Origin: an uncultured Sphingomonadaceae bacterium
Lineage (GTDB): Bacteria; Pseudomonadota; Alphaproteobacteria; Sphingomonadales; Sphingomonadaceae
DNA: 64,000 nucleotides
Direction: 5' to 3'
Assembly (NCBI GenBank): GCA_947495985.1
Contig: CANMBD010000002.1
Span: 480,975-544,974 of the forward strand
Shown: positions 1 through 8,040 of the stretch, piece after piece
Position numbering within the stretch: position 1 is the first letter of the stretch
Layout of the letters: every line of letters begins with the position of its first letter
Program-made: the position numbers and the translations under genes
Notes under the pieces: model-generated
Databases searched by the model: none
Told to the model about the DNA's origin: nothing
The model's input: the letters and a program-made list of their open reading frames with translations, nothing else

Positions 1-770
1 TTGTGCTCGACCAGACGTTTGGCTTTTTCAATAACCATTTCAGCAACTTGCACGTGGCGTGTCGCGGGTTCATCAAAGGTTGAACTGATCACTTCGCCCT
101 TCACGGAGCGCTGCATATCGGTAACCTCTTCCGGCCGTTCGTCGATCAGCAGAACAAGCAGATAGACTTCCGGATGGTTGTCGGTAATCGCCTTGGCAAT
201 ATTTTGCAGCAGCACGGTTTTACCGGTCCGCGGCGGCGCCACGATCAAGGCACGCTGACCTTTACCCTGCGGCGAAATAATATCGATAACGCGGGCCGAC
301 TTGTCTTTGACCGTGGGGTCAAGACTATCCAGAGTCAGTTTTGAATCGGGATAAAGCGGGGTCAGGTTGTCGAAATTGACACGGTGACGGACAGCATCGG
401 GTTCGTCAAAGTTAATCGCGGTCAGCTTGGTCAACGCAAAATAGCGTTCGCCATCTCGCGGTGCACGGATTTCACCTTCAACCGTATCACCGGTGCGCAA
501 ACCGAATTTACGAACCTGGTTAGGCGAAACATAAATATCATCAGGACCGGCGAGATAATTGGCTTCTGGCGAGCGCAAAAAGCCAAATCCATCGGGCAGC
601 ACTTCAATGGTGCCAAGGCCCATGATCAGTTCATCATTATCCGCAAGTTCTTTGAGAATCGCGAACATCAGATCCTGTTTGCGCAGCGTTGATGCGCCTT
701 CAACGCCTAGTTCTTCCGCCATAGAGACAAGATCAGCGGGCGATTTTTCTTTTAATTCTTTTAAATGCAT
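1..770 (-). CDS. rho: Transcription termination factor Rho (C-terminal part outside the window)
   Basis: This is the first 256 residues of Rho, the hexameric RNA-dependent ATPase that ends untranslated transcripts. The start codon is the ATG at 768-770. Visible in order are the Rho_N helical domain (about residues 3-45), the cold-shock RNA-binding fold with the DGFGF motif near residue 60, and the ATPase core with Walker A PPRTGKT at 179-185 and Walker B followed by DERPEEV near 210-216. The secondary RNA-binding loops and the C-terminus lie beyond base 1. The order rho-hemJ-hemE beside the origin is familiar from other alphaproteobacteria. Nothing looks damaged. Confidence 0.97.
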   Translation of the reverse strand, partial: MHLKELKEKSPADLVSMAEELGVEGASTLRKQDLMFAILKELADNDELIMGLGTIEVLPDGFGFLRSPEANYLAGPDDIYVSPNQVRKFGLRTGDTVEGEIRAPRDGERYFALTKLTAINFDEPDAVRHRVNFDNLTPLYPDSKLTLDSLDPTVKDKSARVIDIISPQGKGQRALIVAPPRTGKTVLLQNIAKAITDNHPEVYLLVLLIDERPEEVTDMQRSVKGEVISSTFDEPATRHVQVAEMVIEKAKRLVEH

Positions 771-938
771 GGAGTTTTATCCAAAAATATCAGGAAGTTA
801 TATATTGTTTTTGCATGTGTGCAGCGTGTGCGCCGTCAAATTTTCACATGAAAGATCGCCCGGACGGGCTTTGGCGGTCAACTACGCCTTTGCCCTTTGG
901 CTGTCAACAAAAGCTGAAACCAAAACGGACAGACCCGA

Positions 939-1382
939 TCAGAACGGTTTCACAATCACCAAAATCACGGTGATAGCCGCTGCAATTCCGGGTACTTCAT
1001 TGACCAAGCGCAGCTTTTTATCCGTCATCGTCCGTTCGCCGCGCGCGAGTTTTTTAACATAGCCCATCATCCAGCCATGATAGCCGGAGAGCAGCAGGAC
1101 AATAAGTAATTTCCCGTGGAACCAGCCCTGGCTGAACGCATCGATATGATAAGCCAGCAGCAATCCCAAAACCCAAGTGATGATCAGCGAAGGATTGAGA
1201 ATGATCTTCCGAAGCCTTCTCTCTCGGTCGATCCATTTGGAATCTTCTTCTGATCCAACAGCTGATTCCTGATGATAGACGAAAAAGCGCGGCATCATGA
1301 ACAGACCGGCCATCCAGAAGATGACAAAGATAAGATGAGCGGATTTTAGCCAGAGATAGAGCATGGAAAGATATTCATTCAT
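939..1382 (-). CDS. hemJ: Protoporphyrinogen IX oxidase HemJ
   Basis: The 147-residue inner-membrane protein fits the HemJ/UPF0093 family, which oxidises protoporphyrinogen IX to protoporphyrin IX in heme synthesis. Four hydrophobic segments are visible. The conserved histidine of helix 1 is H16 (SAHLIFV) and the conserved lysine is K91 (HGKLLIV); both are known to be needed in the family. The ATG overlaps the hemE stop by 4 bp (ATGA at 1379-1382), so the two heme genes are translationally coupled. The 168 bp between it and rho hold no gene; a short GCCC-GGAC-GGGC hairpin sits at 858-869. Confidence 0.93.
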   Translation of the reverse strand: MNEYLSMLYLWLKSAHLIFVIFWMAGLFMMPRFFVYHQESAVGSEEDSKWIDRERRLRKIILNPSLIITWVLGLLLAYHIDAFSQGWFHGKLLIVLLLSGYHGWMMGYVKKLARGERTMTDKKLRLVNEVPGIAAAITVILVIVKPF

Positions 1383-2413
1383 TGCCGGACAAGTGTAAGC
1401 AGCTTTTCAACATGTTCAATGGGCGTGTCAGGTAAAATACCGTGACCGAGATTGAATATATGCGGGCGGTCTGCGAAAACTCGCAAGATATTTTGTGTCG
1501 ATTTTTCAAGCGCTTCACCGCCTGCAATCAGCGCAAGAGGGTCCAAATTGCCTTGCAGCGGAAGGTCGGCTGGCAGGGTTTTATGGGCCCAGACCGGATC
1601 TATCGTTTCATCCAGGCCGATGGCATCGGCGACTGTTTCATTAGCATAAGCGGTCAGCTTAGCCCCTGCTCCCTTGGGAAAACCGATAATCGGCAGATCG
1701 GGATGGACGGCTTTCAGCCGTGATATGATTTCTGCATTGGGGGCGATTACCCATTTTTCAAATTGCGCAGGAGAAAGCGATCCTGCCCAGCTGTCGAAAA
1801 GCTGCACCGCATCGACGCCTGCATCAATCTGACCAAGCAGATAGGTAACGGTATTATCGGTAATCGCGCTGATCAGCTCTGAAAAAGCTGCTTCATCGCT
1901 ATAAGCATAGCGCCGCGTGACACCCTGATCCTTACTGCCCTGGCCATGCACCATATATGTTGCGACGGTCCAGGGACTGCCGGCAAAGCCCATGAAGGTC
2001 GTTTTATCGTCCAGTTGCGCGGCTACCTTTCGAACCGTGGCATAAATAGCCTCAAAATGCTCCGGAGCAGCCTCGAGAGACGATAAAGCAGCATCGACGA
2101 GCCTTGGTGCCAGACGGGGCCCTTCTCCCGTCTCAAACCAGAGCTTCTGACCCATGGCATGGGGCACGATCAAAATGTCGGAAAACAGGATCGCTCCGTC
2201 AAAGCCAAATCGCTTTATCGGTTGTATGGTTACCTCTGCAGCTGCCTGTGCATCGTAGCAAAGTTCCAAAAAACCGCCTTTTTGTGCGCGCAGCTCTCGA
2301 TATTCCGGCAAGTAGCGTCCAGCCTGACGCATAAGCCAGACGGGCGTTTGGTCTTGTTTCTTGCCGCGCAGGGTGTTGAGCAAAGTTTTTGGAGAGTCGG
2401 TACCGTCAGACAT
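1379..2413 (-). CDS. hemE: Uroporphyrinogen III decarboxylase
   Basis: The cytosolic 344-residue enzyme removes four acetate carboxyls from uroporphyrinogen III to give coproporphyrinogen III. The family signature runs from PVWLMRQAGRYLPEYR (about 24-39, with substrate-binding R29 and R33) through the catalytic Asp in LFSDIL (D79), and a second signature GFAGSPWTVATYM lies near the middle. Length is normal. It is first in the hemE-hemJ operon and is transcribed away from the probable origin immediately upstream, the same position hemE has next to the Caulobacter origin. Confidence 0.98.
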   Translation of the reverse strand: MSDGTDSPKTLLNTLRGKKQDQTPVWLMRQAGRYLPEYRELRAQKGGFLELCYDAQAAAEVTIQPIKRFGFDGAILFSDILIVPHAMGQKLWFETGEGPRLAPRLVDAALSSLEAAPEHFEAIYATVRKVAAQLDDKTTFMGFAGSPWTVATYMVHGQGSKDQGVTRRYAYSDEAAFSELISAITDNTVTYLLGQIDAGVDAVQLFDSWAGSLSPAQFEKWVIAPNAEIISRLKAVHPDLPIIGFPKGAGAKLTAYANETVADAIGLDETIDPVWAHKTLPADLPLQGNLDPLALIAGGEALEKSTQNILRVFADRPHIFNLGHGILPDTPIEHVEKLLTLVRQ

Positions 2414-2574
2414 AAGATAAGGGTCATCCCATATAATAATATAGTATATTTATAGAATCTTGTTGATGATGATAGAGCGTGGAAAGAGGCGGTAACGCTG
2501 CTCTACCGAGATTACAAACAGATTGACAGATGGCTGTTAACGAAAATTTTACCGATTCCCGAATTTGGTCCCCA

Positions 2575-2583
2575 TTATCCACA
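2575..2583 (+). promoter_or_regulatory. DnaA box, perfect
   Basis: TTATCCACA matches the consensus DnaA box exactly. It is followed three bases later by an oppositely oriented box, so two DnaA molecules could sit face to face. Confidence 0.85.
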
Positions 2584-2586
2584 ATC

Positions 2587-2595
2587 TGTGGATGA
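2587..2595 (-). promoter_or_regulatory. DnaA box, one mismatch
   Basis: The plus strand reads TGTGGATGA, i.e. TCATCCACA on the minus strand, one base from consensus. It forms an inverted pair with the perfect box at 2575-2583. Confidence 0.65.
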
Positions 2596-2616
2596 AATTC
2601 CCAAAACTTGACGGAC

Positions 2617-2625
2617 TGTGGATAG
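2617..2625 (-). promoter_or_regulatory. DnaA box, one mismatch
   Basis: The plus strand reads TGTGGATAG, i.e. CTATCCACA on the minus strand, one base from consensus. It lies 30 bp (about three helical turns) from the previous box in the same orientation. Confidence 0.65.
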
Positions 2626-2684
2626 AATTTGGGATGATGGGGATGAAAATGAAGGCTCCAAAAATCCCGCATTCATCCCTTGCT

Positions 2685-2693
2685 TTATCCACA
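2685..2693 (+). promoter_or_regulatory. DnaA box, perfect
   Basis: TTATCCACA is an exact consensus box that ends 22 bp before the ppsR start codon. Bound DnaA could therefore also affect ppsR transcription. Confidence 0.8.
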
Positions 2694-2715
2694 ATGAAAT
2701 CACAGGGTTGCGGGC

Positions 2716-3561
2716 ATGAATAGGCTTCACCTTCACATGCTGTCTGACTCCACCGGAGAGACACTGGAAAATATCGCAAAAGCGGCATTGGCACAATTTG
2801 ATGGTGTCGAAATTATCAAACATTTCTGGCCAATGGTGCGCTCCGAAACCCATCTGAACCGGATATTGGTCGAGGTTGCGGATAATCCGGGACTGGTGAT
2901 TTTTACATTGGTGAACAGTGATATAAGAGCGCGGCTGGAACGCGAATGCCGGCATTTGGGGCTGCCGGTGGTGCCAGCACTGGATACCGTGACCGATGCT
3001 TTGTCCAACATGTTGGGTCAGGAAGCGAAAGCGCGGCCAGGTCGCCAACATATACTGGATGCCGCCTATTTTGAGCGGGTCGAGGCAATTCAGTTCACCA
3101 TCGCCCATGATGACGGCATTGGTTGGGAGAATTGGGAGGAGGCAGATATTGTTCTGGCAGGTGTTTCACGCACATCGAAAACGCCGACATCAATCTATCT
3201 CGCCAATCGGGGCTATAAGACCGCCAATATCCCGATTGTCCCTGAATCACCACCACCGGATGCCCTTTATCATTTGAAAAACCCTCTGGTGGTCGGATTG
3301 GTGGCCGGCGCTGGCCGTCTGGTGCAGGTGAGGCGTAACCGGTTATTGTCTCTCAATCAGACACCGGAGACGGACTATGTGGATGAGGAAAAGGTGAAGG
3401 CGGAAATCCAATATGCCCGGCGCATGTTTGCGGACAACGGGTGGCCGACGATTGATGTGACGCGGCGTTCGATTGAGGAATCCGCCGCAGCAATCATAAA
3501 TTTCTATAATGAGCGCCACATTAGCTCGACGAAAAGCGTGAAGGATGAAGGCAATGGGTGA
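2716..3561 (+). CDS. ppsR: Pyruvate, phosphate dikinase / PEP synthase regulatory protein (DUF299)
   Basis: The 281-residue protein belongs to the bifunctional kinase/pyrophosphorylase family that inactivates and reactivates PEP synthase or pyruvate phosphate dikinase by ADP-dependent phosphorylation of a threonine. The family P-loop GVSRTSKTPTS is at 149-159, followed by NIPIVPE and, downstream, VGLVAGAGRLVQVRR. Length is typical. It is the first gene to the right of the origin and heads the ppsR-maf-aroE-coaE run, all with overlapping ends, so these are probably one transcript. Whether the partner is PPDK or PEP synthase cannot be told here. Confidence 0.92.
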   Translation: MNRLHLHMLSDSTGETLENIAKAALAQFDGVEIIKHFWPMVRSETHLNRILVEVADNPGLVIFTLVNSDIRARLERECRHLGLPVVPALDTVTDALSNMLGQEAKARPGRQHILDAAYFERVEAIQFTIAHDDGIGWENWEEADIVLAGVSRTSKTPTSIYLANRGYKTANIPIVPESPPPDALYHLKNPLVVGLVAGAGRLVQVRRNRLLSLNQTPETDYVDEEKVKAEIQYARRMFADNGWPTIDVTRRSIEESAAAIINFYNERHISSTKSVKDEGNG

Positions 3562-4171
3562 TCCGGTGACGGAACCCATGCTTGTTCTGGCCTCCAAGAG
3601 CAAGGCGCGGCGGGCCATGCTCGAAGCGGCAGGTGTAGTCATCGAGTCTCTTGCACCCAATGTTGACGAGGAAGCTTTGAAAGGCGGTTTGCAAGCTGAT
3701 GGTGTCACAGCGCGAAATCTGGCTGACGCACTGGCAGAAGCAAAAGCCGTACGCTTGTCACGGCGGATCGGTCCGGCGCTGGTGCTTGGCGGGGATCAGG
3801 TTCTTGCGCTGGAAGACGGCTCCATGCTTGATAAGCCAGTGGACCGCGATGACGCCAAGGCACATTTGCAGTTGCTATCTGGCAAGAAGCATAAACTATT
3901 CAGTGCTGCGGTGATTGCGGATCAGGGATCACCGGTCTGGCGGCATGTTGACATCGCGACTTTGACCATGCGGCCATTGAGCGACACGTTTATTGACAGC
4001 TATGTTGAGGCAGAATGGGATAATATCCGCCATTGTGTTGGATGTTATGAAATTGAAGCCCGCGGCGCACAGCTTTTTTCCGACATTAAGGGGAATCATT
4101 TTACAATCATGGGTCTGCCACTGCTTCATTTGCTCGACTATTTGCGCGTTAGGGGTGTGATGACGTCATGA
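3554..4171 (+). CDS. maf: Maf-family nucleotide pyrophosphatase
   Basis: Maf proteins hydrolyse non-canonical or modified nucleoside triphosphates in the cytosol. The N-terminal loop reads LASKSKARRAML (family: LAS-S-RR-LL), followed by DEEALKGG and the GGDQVL segment with the catalytic Asp. A later stretch IKGNHFTIMGLPL is the family C-terminal block. I choose the ATG at 3554, which overlaps ppsR by 8 bp and has GAAGG a few bases before it; an in-frame ATG at 3545 would add three residues. A Thr-rich/Asp variant (GGD instead of GAD) is seen, so substrate preference is uncertain. Confidence 0.88.
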   Translation: MGDPVTEPMLVLASKSKARRAMLEAAGVVIESLAPNVDEEALKGGLQADGVTARNLADALAEAKAVRLSRRIGPALVLGGDQVLALEDGSMLDKPVDRDDAKAHLQLLSGKKHKLFSAAVIADQGSPVWRHVDIATLTMRPLSDTFIDSYVEAEWDNIRHCVGCYEIEARGAQLFSDIKGNHFTIMGLPLLHLLDYLRVRGVMTS

Positions 4172-4986
4172 CCGAAACGCTCCCATATGCCGAAGTGATC
4201 GGTGATCCGATTGCTCATAGCAAATCGCCGATCATTCATAATTTCTGGCTCAAGAAATTAGGTATAAAAGCCAATTATCAGACTTTCCGCGTGAAACCAG
4301 ATGAACTGGCGGATTATATTTCTGATCGTCGGGATGATCCAAACTGGCAGGGTTGCAACGTCACGATTCCACATAAATTGGCGGTGATGGATCATGTATC
4401 CGACCCGGGAGATGTGCGGGCGTCTATCGGTGCCATGAACACCATCGCACGTAATGATAGAGGGGATCTTTTTGGCACCAATACGGATGCAGGCGGTTTT
4501 TTTGCGCCGATCGCCGATGTGCCGCTAAGCAGTCAGGATGTGATTGTTGTCGGGGCTGGCGGTGCTGCACAGGCAGTGTTGTTCGCTCTATCCCGTATCG
4601 AGGTTGGATCGGTGACTATCATCAACCGCAACGTGTTGAAGGCATCGGCCCTTTTGGCACGCTTTGGCTTGAAGGGGCAGGCGTTGGAACATGGTTCGAC
4701 GCTTCCGCCCGCCCGGCTCCTGGTAAATGCCAGCGCGCTCGGCATGAAGGGGCAGGACGAATTGACCATTGATCTCGATGGTCAACCGGACGACGCGATT
4801 ATTTACGATCTTGTCTATGTTCCGCTGAAGACCAAATTGCTCAGGGCTGCGGATTCTCGTGGTCTTGATACGATTGATGGATTGACAATGCTAATCGGGC
4901 AAGCTGCTGTCGCTTTTGAAATTTTCTTTGGACAAGCTCCGCCGCTCGAACATGATGCTGAGCTCAGAAAGCTGCTTGTCACATGA
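4168..4986 (+). CDS. aroE: Shikimate 5-dehydrogenase
   Basis: The enzyme reduces 3-dehydroshikimate to shikimate with NADPH in aromatic amino acid synthesis. The substrate site is clear: SKSP near 18-21, NVTIPHK with catalytic K70, N91-T92, and D107 in NTDAGG. The dinucleotide-binding GAGGAAQA is at 129-136. The length of 272 residues is normal. It overlaps maf by 4 bp (ATGA) and coaE by 4 bp, so it is part of a coupled operon in the conserved order to the right of the alphaproteobacterial origin. Confidence 0.96.
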   Translation: MTETLPYAEVIGDPIAHSKSPIIHNFWLKKLGIKANYQTFRVKPDELADYISDRRDDPNWQGCNVTIPHKLAVMDHVSDPGDVRASIGAMNTIARNDRGDLFGTNTDAGGFFAPIADVPLSSQDVIVVGAGGAAQAVLFALSRIEVGSVTIINRNVLKASALLARFGLKGQALEHGSTLPPARLLVNASALGMKGQDELTIDLDGQPDDAIIYDLVYVPLKTKLLRAADSRGLDTIDGLTMLIGQAAVAFEIFFGQAPPLEHDAELRKLLVT

Positions 4987-5582
4987 CTGGTCCTATGATC
5001 GTTGGACTTACCGGTTCTATCGGCATGGGAAAGTCCACTGTTGCGCAAATGTTTGCCGATGAAGGGGTACCGATATTTGATGCTGATGCCGCCGTACATG
5101 TCTTGCAGGGTCCCAGCGGCGCTCTTGTCGCGCAGATTGAAGCCCTGTTTCCCGGCACAACTGACGAAAAAGGAGTGGATCGTCAAAAACTTGGTCCTGC
5201 GGTGCTTGGTAATCCGGATGCCCTAAAACAGCTCGAAGCGCTCATTCACCCGGCTGTTGGTGCGATGCGGATGGATTTTTTAGAAGATAATAAAGCTGCA
5301 CCCATGATCCTTTTCGATATTCCGCTCCTGTTCGAAAAAAGCGGGGCGGCCGGTGTCGACCATGTCGTAGTGGTGTCCGCTTCAGAGGATGATCAGCGTG
5401 AACGGGTTTTGCGCCGGCCAGGCATGACCGTGGACAAGTTTGAGAAGATTAAGTCCCTGCAAATGCCGGATGAAGAAAAACGCAAACGTGCCGATTTTGT
5501 CATCGATACATCAAAGCCTCTCGAAGAAACACGGCAGCAAGTGCAAAATACCATAGAAAAATTGAAAGCTTCCCTTGCGTAA
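4983..5582 (+). CDS. coaE: Dephospho-CoA kinase
   Basis: CoaE carries out the last step of coenzyme A synthesis, phosphorylating the 3'-OH of dephospho-CoA. The P-loop GLTGSIGMGKST is at 8-19, followed by the DAD motif (residues 33-35) that binds the ribose, and the lid region with RRPGMT. The 199-residue length is typical. The ATG overlaps the aroE stop by 4 bp. dnaQ follows after 27 bp. Confidence 0.96.
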   Translation: MTGPMIVGLTGSIGMGKSTVAQMFADEGVPIFDADAAVHVLQGPSGALVAQIEALFPGTTDEKGVDRQKLGPAVLGNPDALKQLEALIHPAVGAMRMDFLEDNKAAPMILFDIPLLFEKSGAAGVDHVVVVSASEDDQRERVLRRPGMTVDKFEKIKSLQMPDEEKRKRADFVIDTSKPLEETRQQVQNTIEKLKASLA

Positions 5583-5609
5583 CCGGAAATTGAGTCCGAT
5601 ATTGGGCTT

Positions 5610-6308
5610 ATGCGCGAGATAATTTTCGACACCGAAACCACCGGATTCGACCCCCAAAGCGGCGACCGGATGGTTGAGATAGGCTGTATTGAAATGATCG
5701 ACCGGGTTGAAACAGGTAACAGTTTTCACTGTTATTATAATCCCCAGCGCCCGATGCCGAAATCAGCGGAAGAAATACACGGGCTTTCCGATGTCTTCCT
5801 GTCAGATAAGAAACTCTTTGCCGATGGTGCGGAAGAATTGCTTGAATTTCTAGGCGATGCCAACTTGGTCGCCCACAATGCGCAATTTGATTTCAATTTC
5901 CTCAATGCGGAGCTGATCTTGTGCGGCAAAACAGCAATTTCGCAATTTCGCATGGTCGATACCCTGGCTATTGCGAAGGTAAAGCATCCGGGCGCAAAGT
6001 TGTCTCTCGACGCGCTCTGTAGCCGATACGGCATTGACCGCAGTCATCGGGTAAAGCATGGCGCGTTGCTGGATGCGGAGCTACTGACACAGCTTTATAT
6101 TGAGCTTACTGGCGGCCGGCAAATCGGTCTTGGTCTGGCGGATGACAAGCCGGCTCCGGAAACTAAAGAGCGACAGTCTTCACAAAAGGAAGCGGCGCTG
6201 CGCAGGCAGTTTATTGCACCGCGACCGCATAGTCCCAGCATAGAAGAACTGGAGCGTCATGCCACTTTCATGGAAGGTATAAAGGATTCGCTGTGGGCTG
6301 AAACCTGA
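5610..6308 (+). CDS. dnaQ: DNA polymerase III epsilon subunit (3'-5' proofreading exonuclease)
   Basis: The 232-residue DEDDh exonuclease proofreads for the replicative polymerase. All catalytic residues are present: D7 and E9 (Exo I, FDTETTG), H89-N-A-x-F-D94 (Exo II) and H150-x4-D155 (Exo III). The C-terminal 60 residues after the nuclease domain would bind the alpha subunit. It lies 27 bp after coaE, the order known next to other alphaproteobacterial origins. The start ATG at 5610 gives the motif immediately, as usual in the family. Confidence 0.96.
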   Translation: MREIIFDTETTGFDPQSGDRMVEIGCIEMIDRVETGNSFHCYYNPQRPMPKSAEEIHGLSDVFLSDKKLFADGAEELLEFLGDANLVAHNAQFDFNFLNAELILCGKTAISQFRMVDTLAIAKVKHPGAKLSLDALCSRYGIDRSHRVKHGALLDAELLTQLYIELTGGRQIGLGLADDKPAPETKERQSSQKEAALRRQFIAPRPHSPSIEELERHATFMEGIKDSLWAET

Positions 6309-6373
6309 CCAGCGAGATAGCTTTTCCAGCTGAATATCTATAAAATAGTGCGTAACCATAATGGAGAAAAAAT

Positions 6374-6946
6374 ATGGAAATTCGTGTTTCAGGACATCAG
6401 GTGGACACCGGCGATGCGCTACAAGGCCATGTTGACGATCGAATGAATGCGATAGCCGACAAATATTTTCCCAAGGCGCTTTCCAGCCATGCAACATTCG
6501 GCAAAGCCCCCCATAATCACTTTCAATGCGACATTGTGTCCCACATCATGACTGGTTTGATGTTGAAGTCAGAGGCGAAGGCTGGTGATGCGCATCAGGC
6601 CTTTGATCAAGCGGCGGACAAGATTGAAAAGCAGCTTCGTCGCTATATGCGCCGTTTGAATGATCACCATGTTCAGGCGCAATATGCAGCAAAGCAGGAG
6701 GAGGCAGCTTACCGTGTATTTGACGCCGGTGACGATGAGGTGGAAGTCGAAACTGTTTCCGAAGACCCGCCCATTATTGCTGAAACCAGTACCGATATCC
6801 CCGAAGCAAGCGTATCCGATGCGGTGATGATGATGGATTTGCGCAATACCAGCGCGCTATTGTTTAAAAATGCTGGAACTGGATCACATAATATGGTTTA
6901 CCGCCGCTCGGATGGCACTATCGGCTGGGTCGAACCACAGAAATAG
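6374..6946 (+). CDS. hpf: Ribosome hibernation promoting factor, long form
   Basis: The 190-residue protein has the N-terminal S30AE ribosome-binding domain (about 1-100; opening MEIRVSGHQ) and the C-terminal dimerisation domain (about 130-187, with DLRNTSALLFKN and IGWVEPQK) that defines long HPF. Long HPF pairs 70S ribosomes into inactive 100S particles in stationary phase. An AGAAAA/GGAG-type site precedes the ATG. It stands just before ptsN, a common proteobacterial arrangement, but rpoN is not in the window. Confidence 0.94.
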   Translation: MEIRVSGHQVDTGDALQGHVDDRMNAIADKYFPKALSSHATFGKAPHNHFQCDIVSHIMTGLMLKSEAKAGDAHQAFDQAADKIEKQLRRYMRRLNDHHVQAQYAAKQEEAAYRVFDAGDDEVEVETVSEDPPIIAETSTDIPEASVSDAVMMMDLRNTSALLFKNAGTGSHNMVYRRSDGTIGWVEPQK

Positions 6947-6971
6947 CGTCTTTTCGATATTGATTCCCCCG

Positions 6972-6995
6972 GTTCGCCAGAGAAACTTGGCGAAC
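6972..6995 (+). terminator. Inverted repeat after hpf, possible terminator
   Basis: GTTCGCCA at 6972-6979 pairs with TGGCGAAC at 6988-6995 around an 8-base loop, 25 bp after the hpf stop. There is no strong T-run after it, so it may be a weak or Rho-assisted terminator or an mRNA-stabilising hairpin. Confidence 0.4.
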
Positions 6996-7064
6996 AGATG
7001 TTTGTGATCAGCTGCATCCTGCGATGGCGATTCGCCTCTTATGATGTTTTGCGTAGTGAAAATT

Positions 7065-7080
7065 CAGACCAGTGGGTCTG
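7065..7080 (+). promoter_or_regulatory. Small hairpin directly before the ptsN ribosome binding site
   Basis: CAGACC (7065-7070) and GGTCTG (7075-7080) form a 6-bp stem with a 4-base loop. The base after the stem begins AGAGGAAAAA and then the ptsN ATG at 7091. A stem so close to the Shine-Dalgarno could influence translation; no regulator is implied by the sequence. Confidence 0.35.
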
Positions 7081-7090
7081 AGAGGAAAAA

Positions 7091-7558
7091 ATGGAATATT
7101 TGTCAGTTCACATTGACCCTGCCGCTATTATGGCGAGCGCCACGGTTCTATCAAAGCAGCAGATTTTTAACGCCTTGGCGGAAAACGCGTCTCAATCATA
7201 TGGCTTGGACGCAGATCTGGTCCTGGAACGGCTTCATGACCGTGAAGCCATAGGTTCTACGGGTTTTGGCGGATCGGTTGCGATTCCCCATGCAAGGATC
7301 AAACAACTGGACAAATGTGTCGGGCTTTTTGTTCGCCTTGCGGAACCCATAGGCTTTGATGCCCATGACGGTCAGGATGTTGATTTGATCTTTGGTTTAT
7401 TGTCTCCGGAACAAGGTAGTGCCACTCATTTGAAAGCGCTGGCAGAAATATCGCGGTTTCTGCGTGATGAGTCTGTCGTCACCAAGTTACGCGGCGCAGC
7501 GTCCGAGGATGCCTTATATGCGTTGCTTACAGGACAACAGGATCAGCAAGCGGCTTGA
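7091..7558 (+). CDS. ptsN: Nitrogen-regulatory PTS protein EIIA-Ntr
   Basis: The 155-residue EIIA-fold protein is phosphorylated on the histidine in SVAIPHARI (H67) by the PTS-Ntr chain and regulates potassium, nitrogen or envelope functions by protein contacts. Surrounding motifs GSTGFG and FGLLSPE fit the family. SD AGAGGAAAAA precedes the ATG. It overlaps or abuts the next thioesterase gene and probably forms an operon with it and the DUF1491 gene. Confidence 0.94.
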   Translation: MEYLSVHIDPAAIMASATVLSKQQIFNALAENASQSYGLDADLVLERLHDREAIGSTGFGGSVAIPHARIKQLDKCVGLFVRLAEPIGFDAHDGQDVDLIFGLLSPEQGSATHLKALAEISRFLRDESVVTKLRGAASEDALYALLTGQQDQQAA

Positions 7559-7560
7559 TC

Positions 7561-8040
7561 ATGGCTGTCCGGAATGATTCAGATCAGGAAAATAACGGGT
7601 CACACGAACATTTTCGGGCTTTAGAGCGGCTCTATAAGGCGGCGCCGATCAATCAACTGTTCGAATCCGATCTCGAAATTTCCGAACGCGGGTTTGCGCG
7701 CATTACATTTGCGGTAGATGAGCGTCATTATCATGCAGCCGGAGCGGTTCATGGGACCAGCTATTTCAAGATGCTCGATGATGCTGCCTTTTATGCTGCT
7801 AACAGTTTGGTTTCCGACCGTTTTTTGCTTACCACTGCGTTCAACGTCCTGTTTACCCGGCCGTTGAAGTCCAGCACTGTGACTGCTGAAGGCCGCTGGG
7901 TCAGCGGAAAAAGACGGGTCTTTGTTGCTGACTCGCGACTTATCGATGAGGAAGGTGAGGAAATTGCCCGCGGCACCGGCACGTTCATGCGATCGCATAT
8001 CCCGCTGGCGTCTCTCCCCGGATATAAGCAGGGTCTATGA
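7561..8040 (+). CDS. PaaI-like hotdog thioesterase
   Basis: The 159-residue protein has the hotdog-fold thioesterase pattern, with a VHGTSYFKMLDDAA helix near 63-76 in the position of the HGG-containing catalytic helix, and a C-terminal strand ARGTGTFM. It likely hydrolyses an acyl-CoA in the cytosol, substrate unknown. I take the ATG at 7561; a TTG at 7555 overlapping the ptsN stop is possible. The gene after it starts 4 bp before its stop, so coupling is likely. Confidence 0.82.
   Translation: MAVRNDSDQENNGSHEHFRALERLYKAAPINQLFESDLEISERGFARITFAVDERHYHAAGAVHGTSYFKMLDDAAFYAANSLVSDRFLLTTAFNVLFTRPLKSSTVTAEGRWVSGKRRVFVADSRLIDEEGEEIARGTGTFMRSHIPLASLPGYKQGL

Larger units (their letters stand above)
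2414..2715. other. Probable chromosomal replication origin (oriC)
   Basis: This 302-bp non-coding gap separates divergent hemE and ppsR. It contains an AT-rich stretch at 2431-2458 (26 of 28 bases A/T) next to hemE, suited to duplex unwinding. A cluster of DnaA boxes lies nearer ppsR: perfect TTATCCACA at 2575-2583 and 2685-2693 on the plus strand, and one-mismatch copies at 2587-2595 and 2617-2625 on the minus strand. GANTC methylation sites are at 2455-2459 and 2554-2558. A near-CtrA site, TTAA-N7-TTTA, is at 2537-2551. Known alphaproteobacterial origins lie beside hemE, and genes on both sides diverge from the gap. Function is inferred. Confidence 0.85.
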
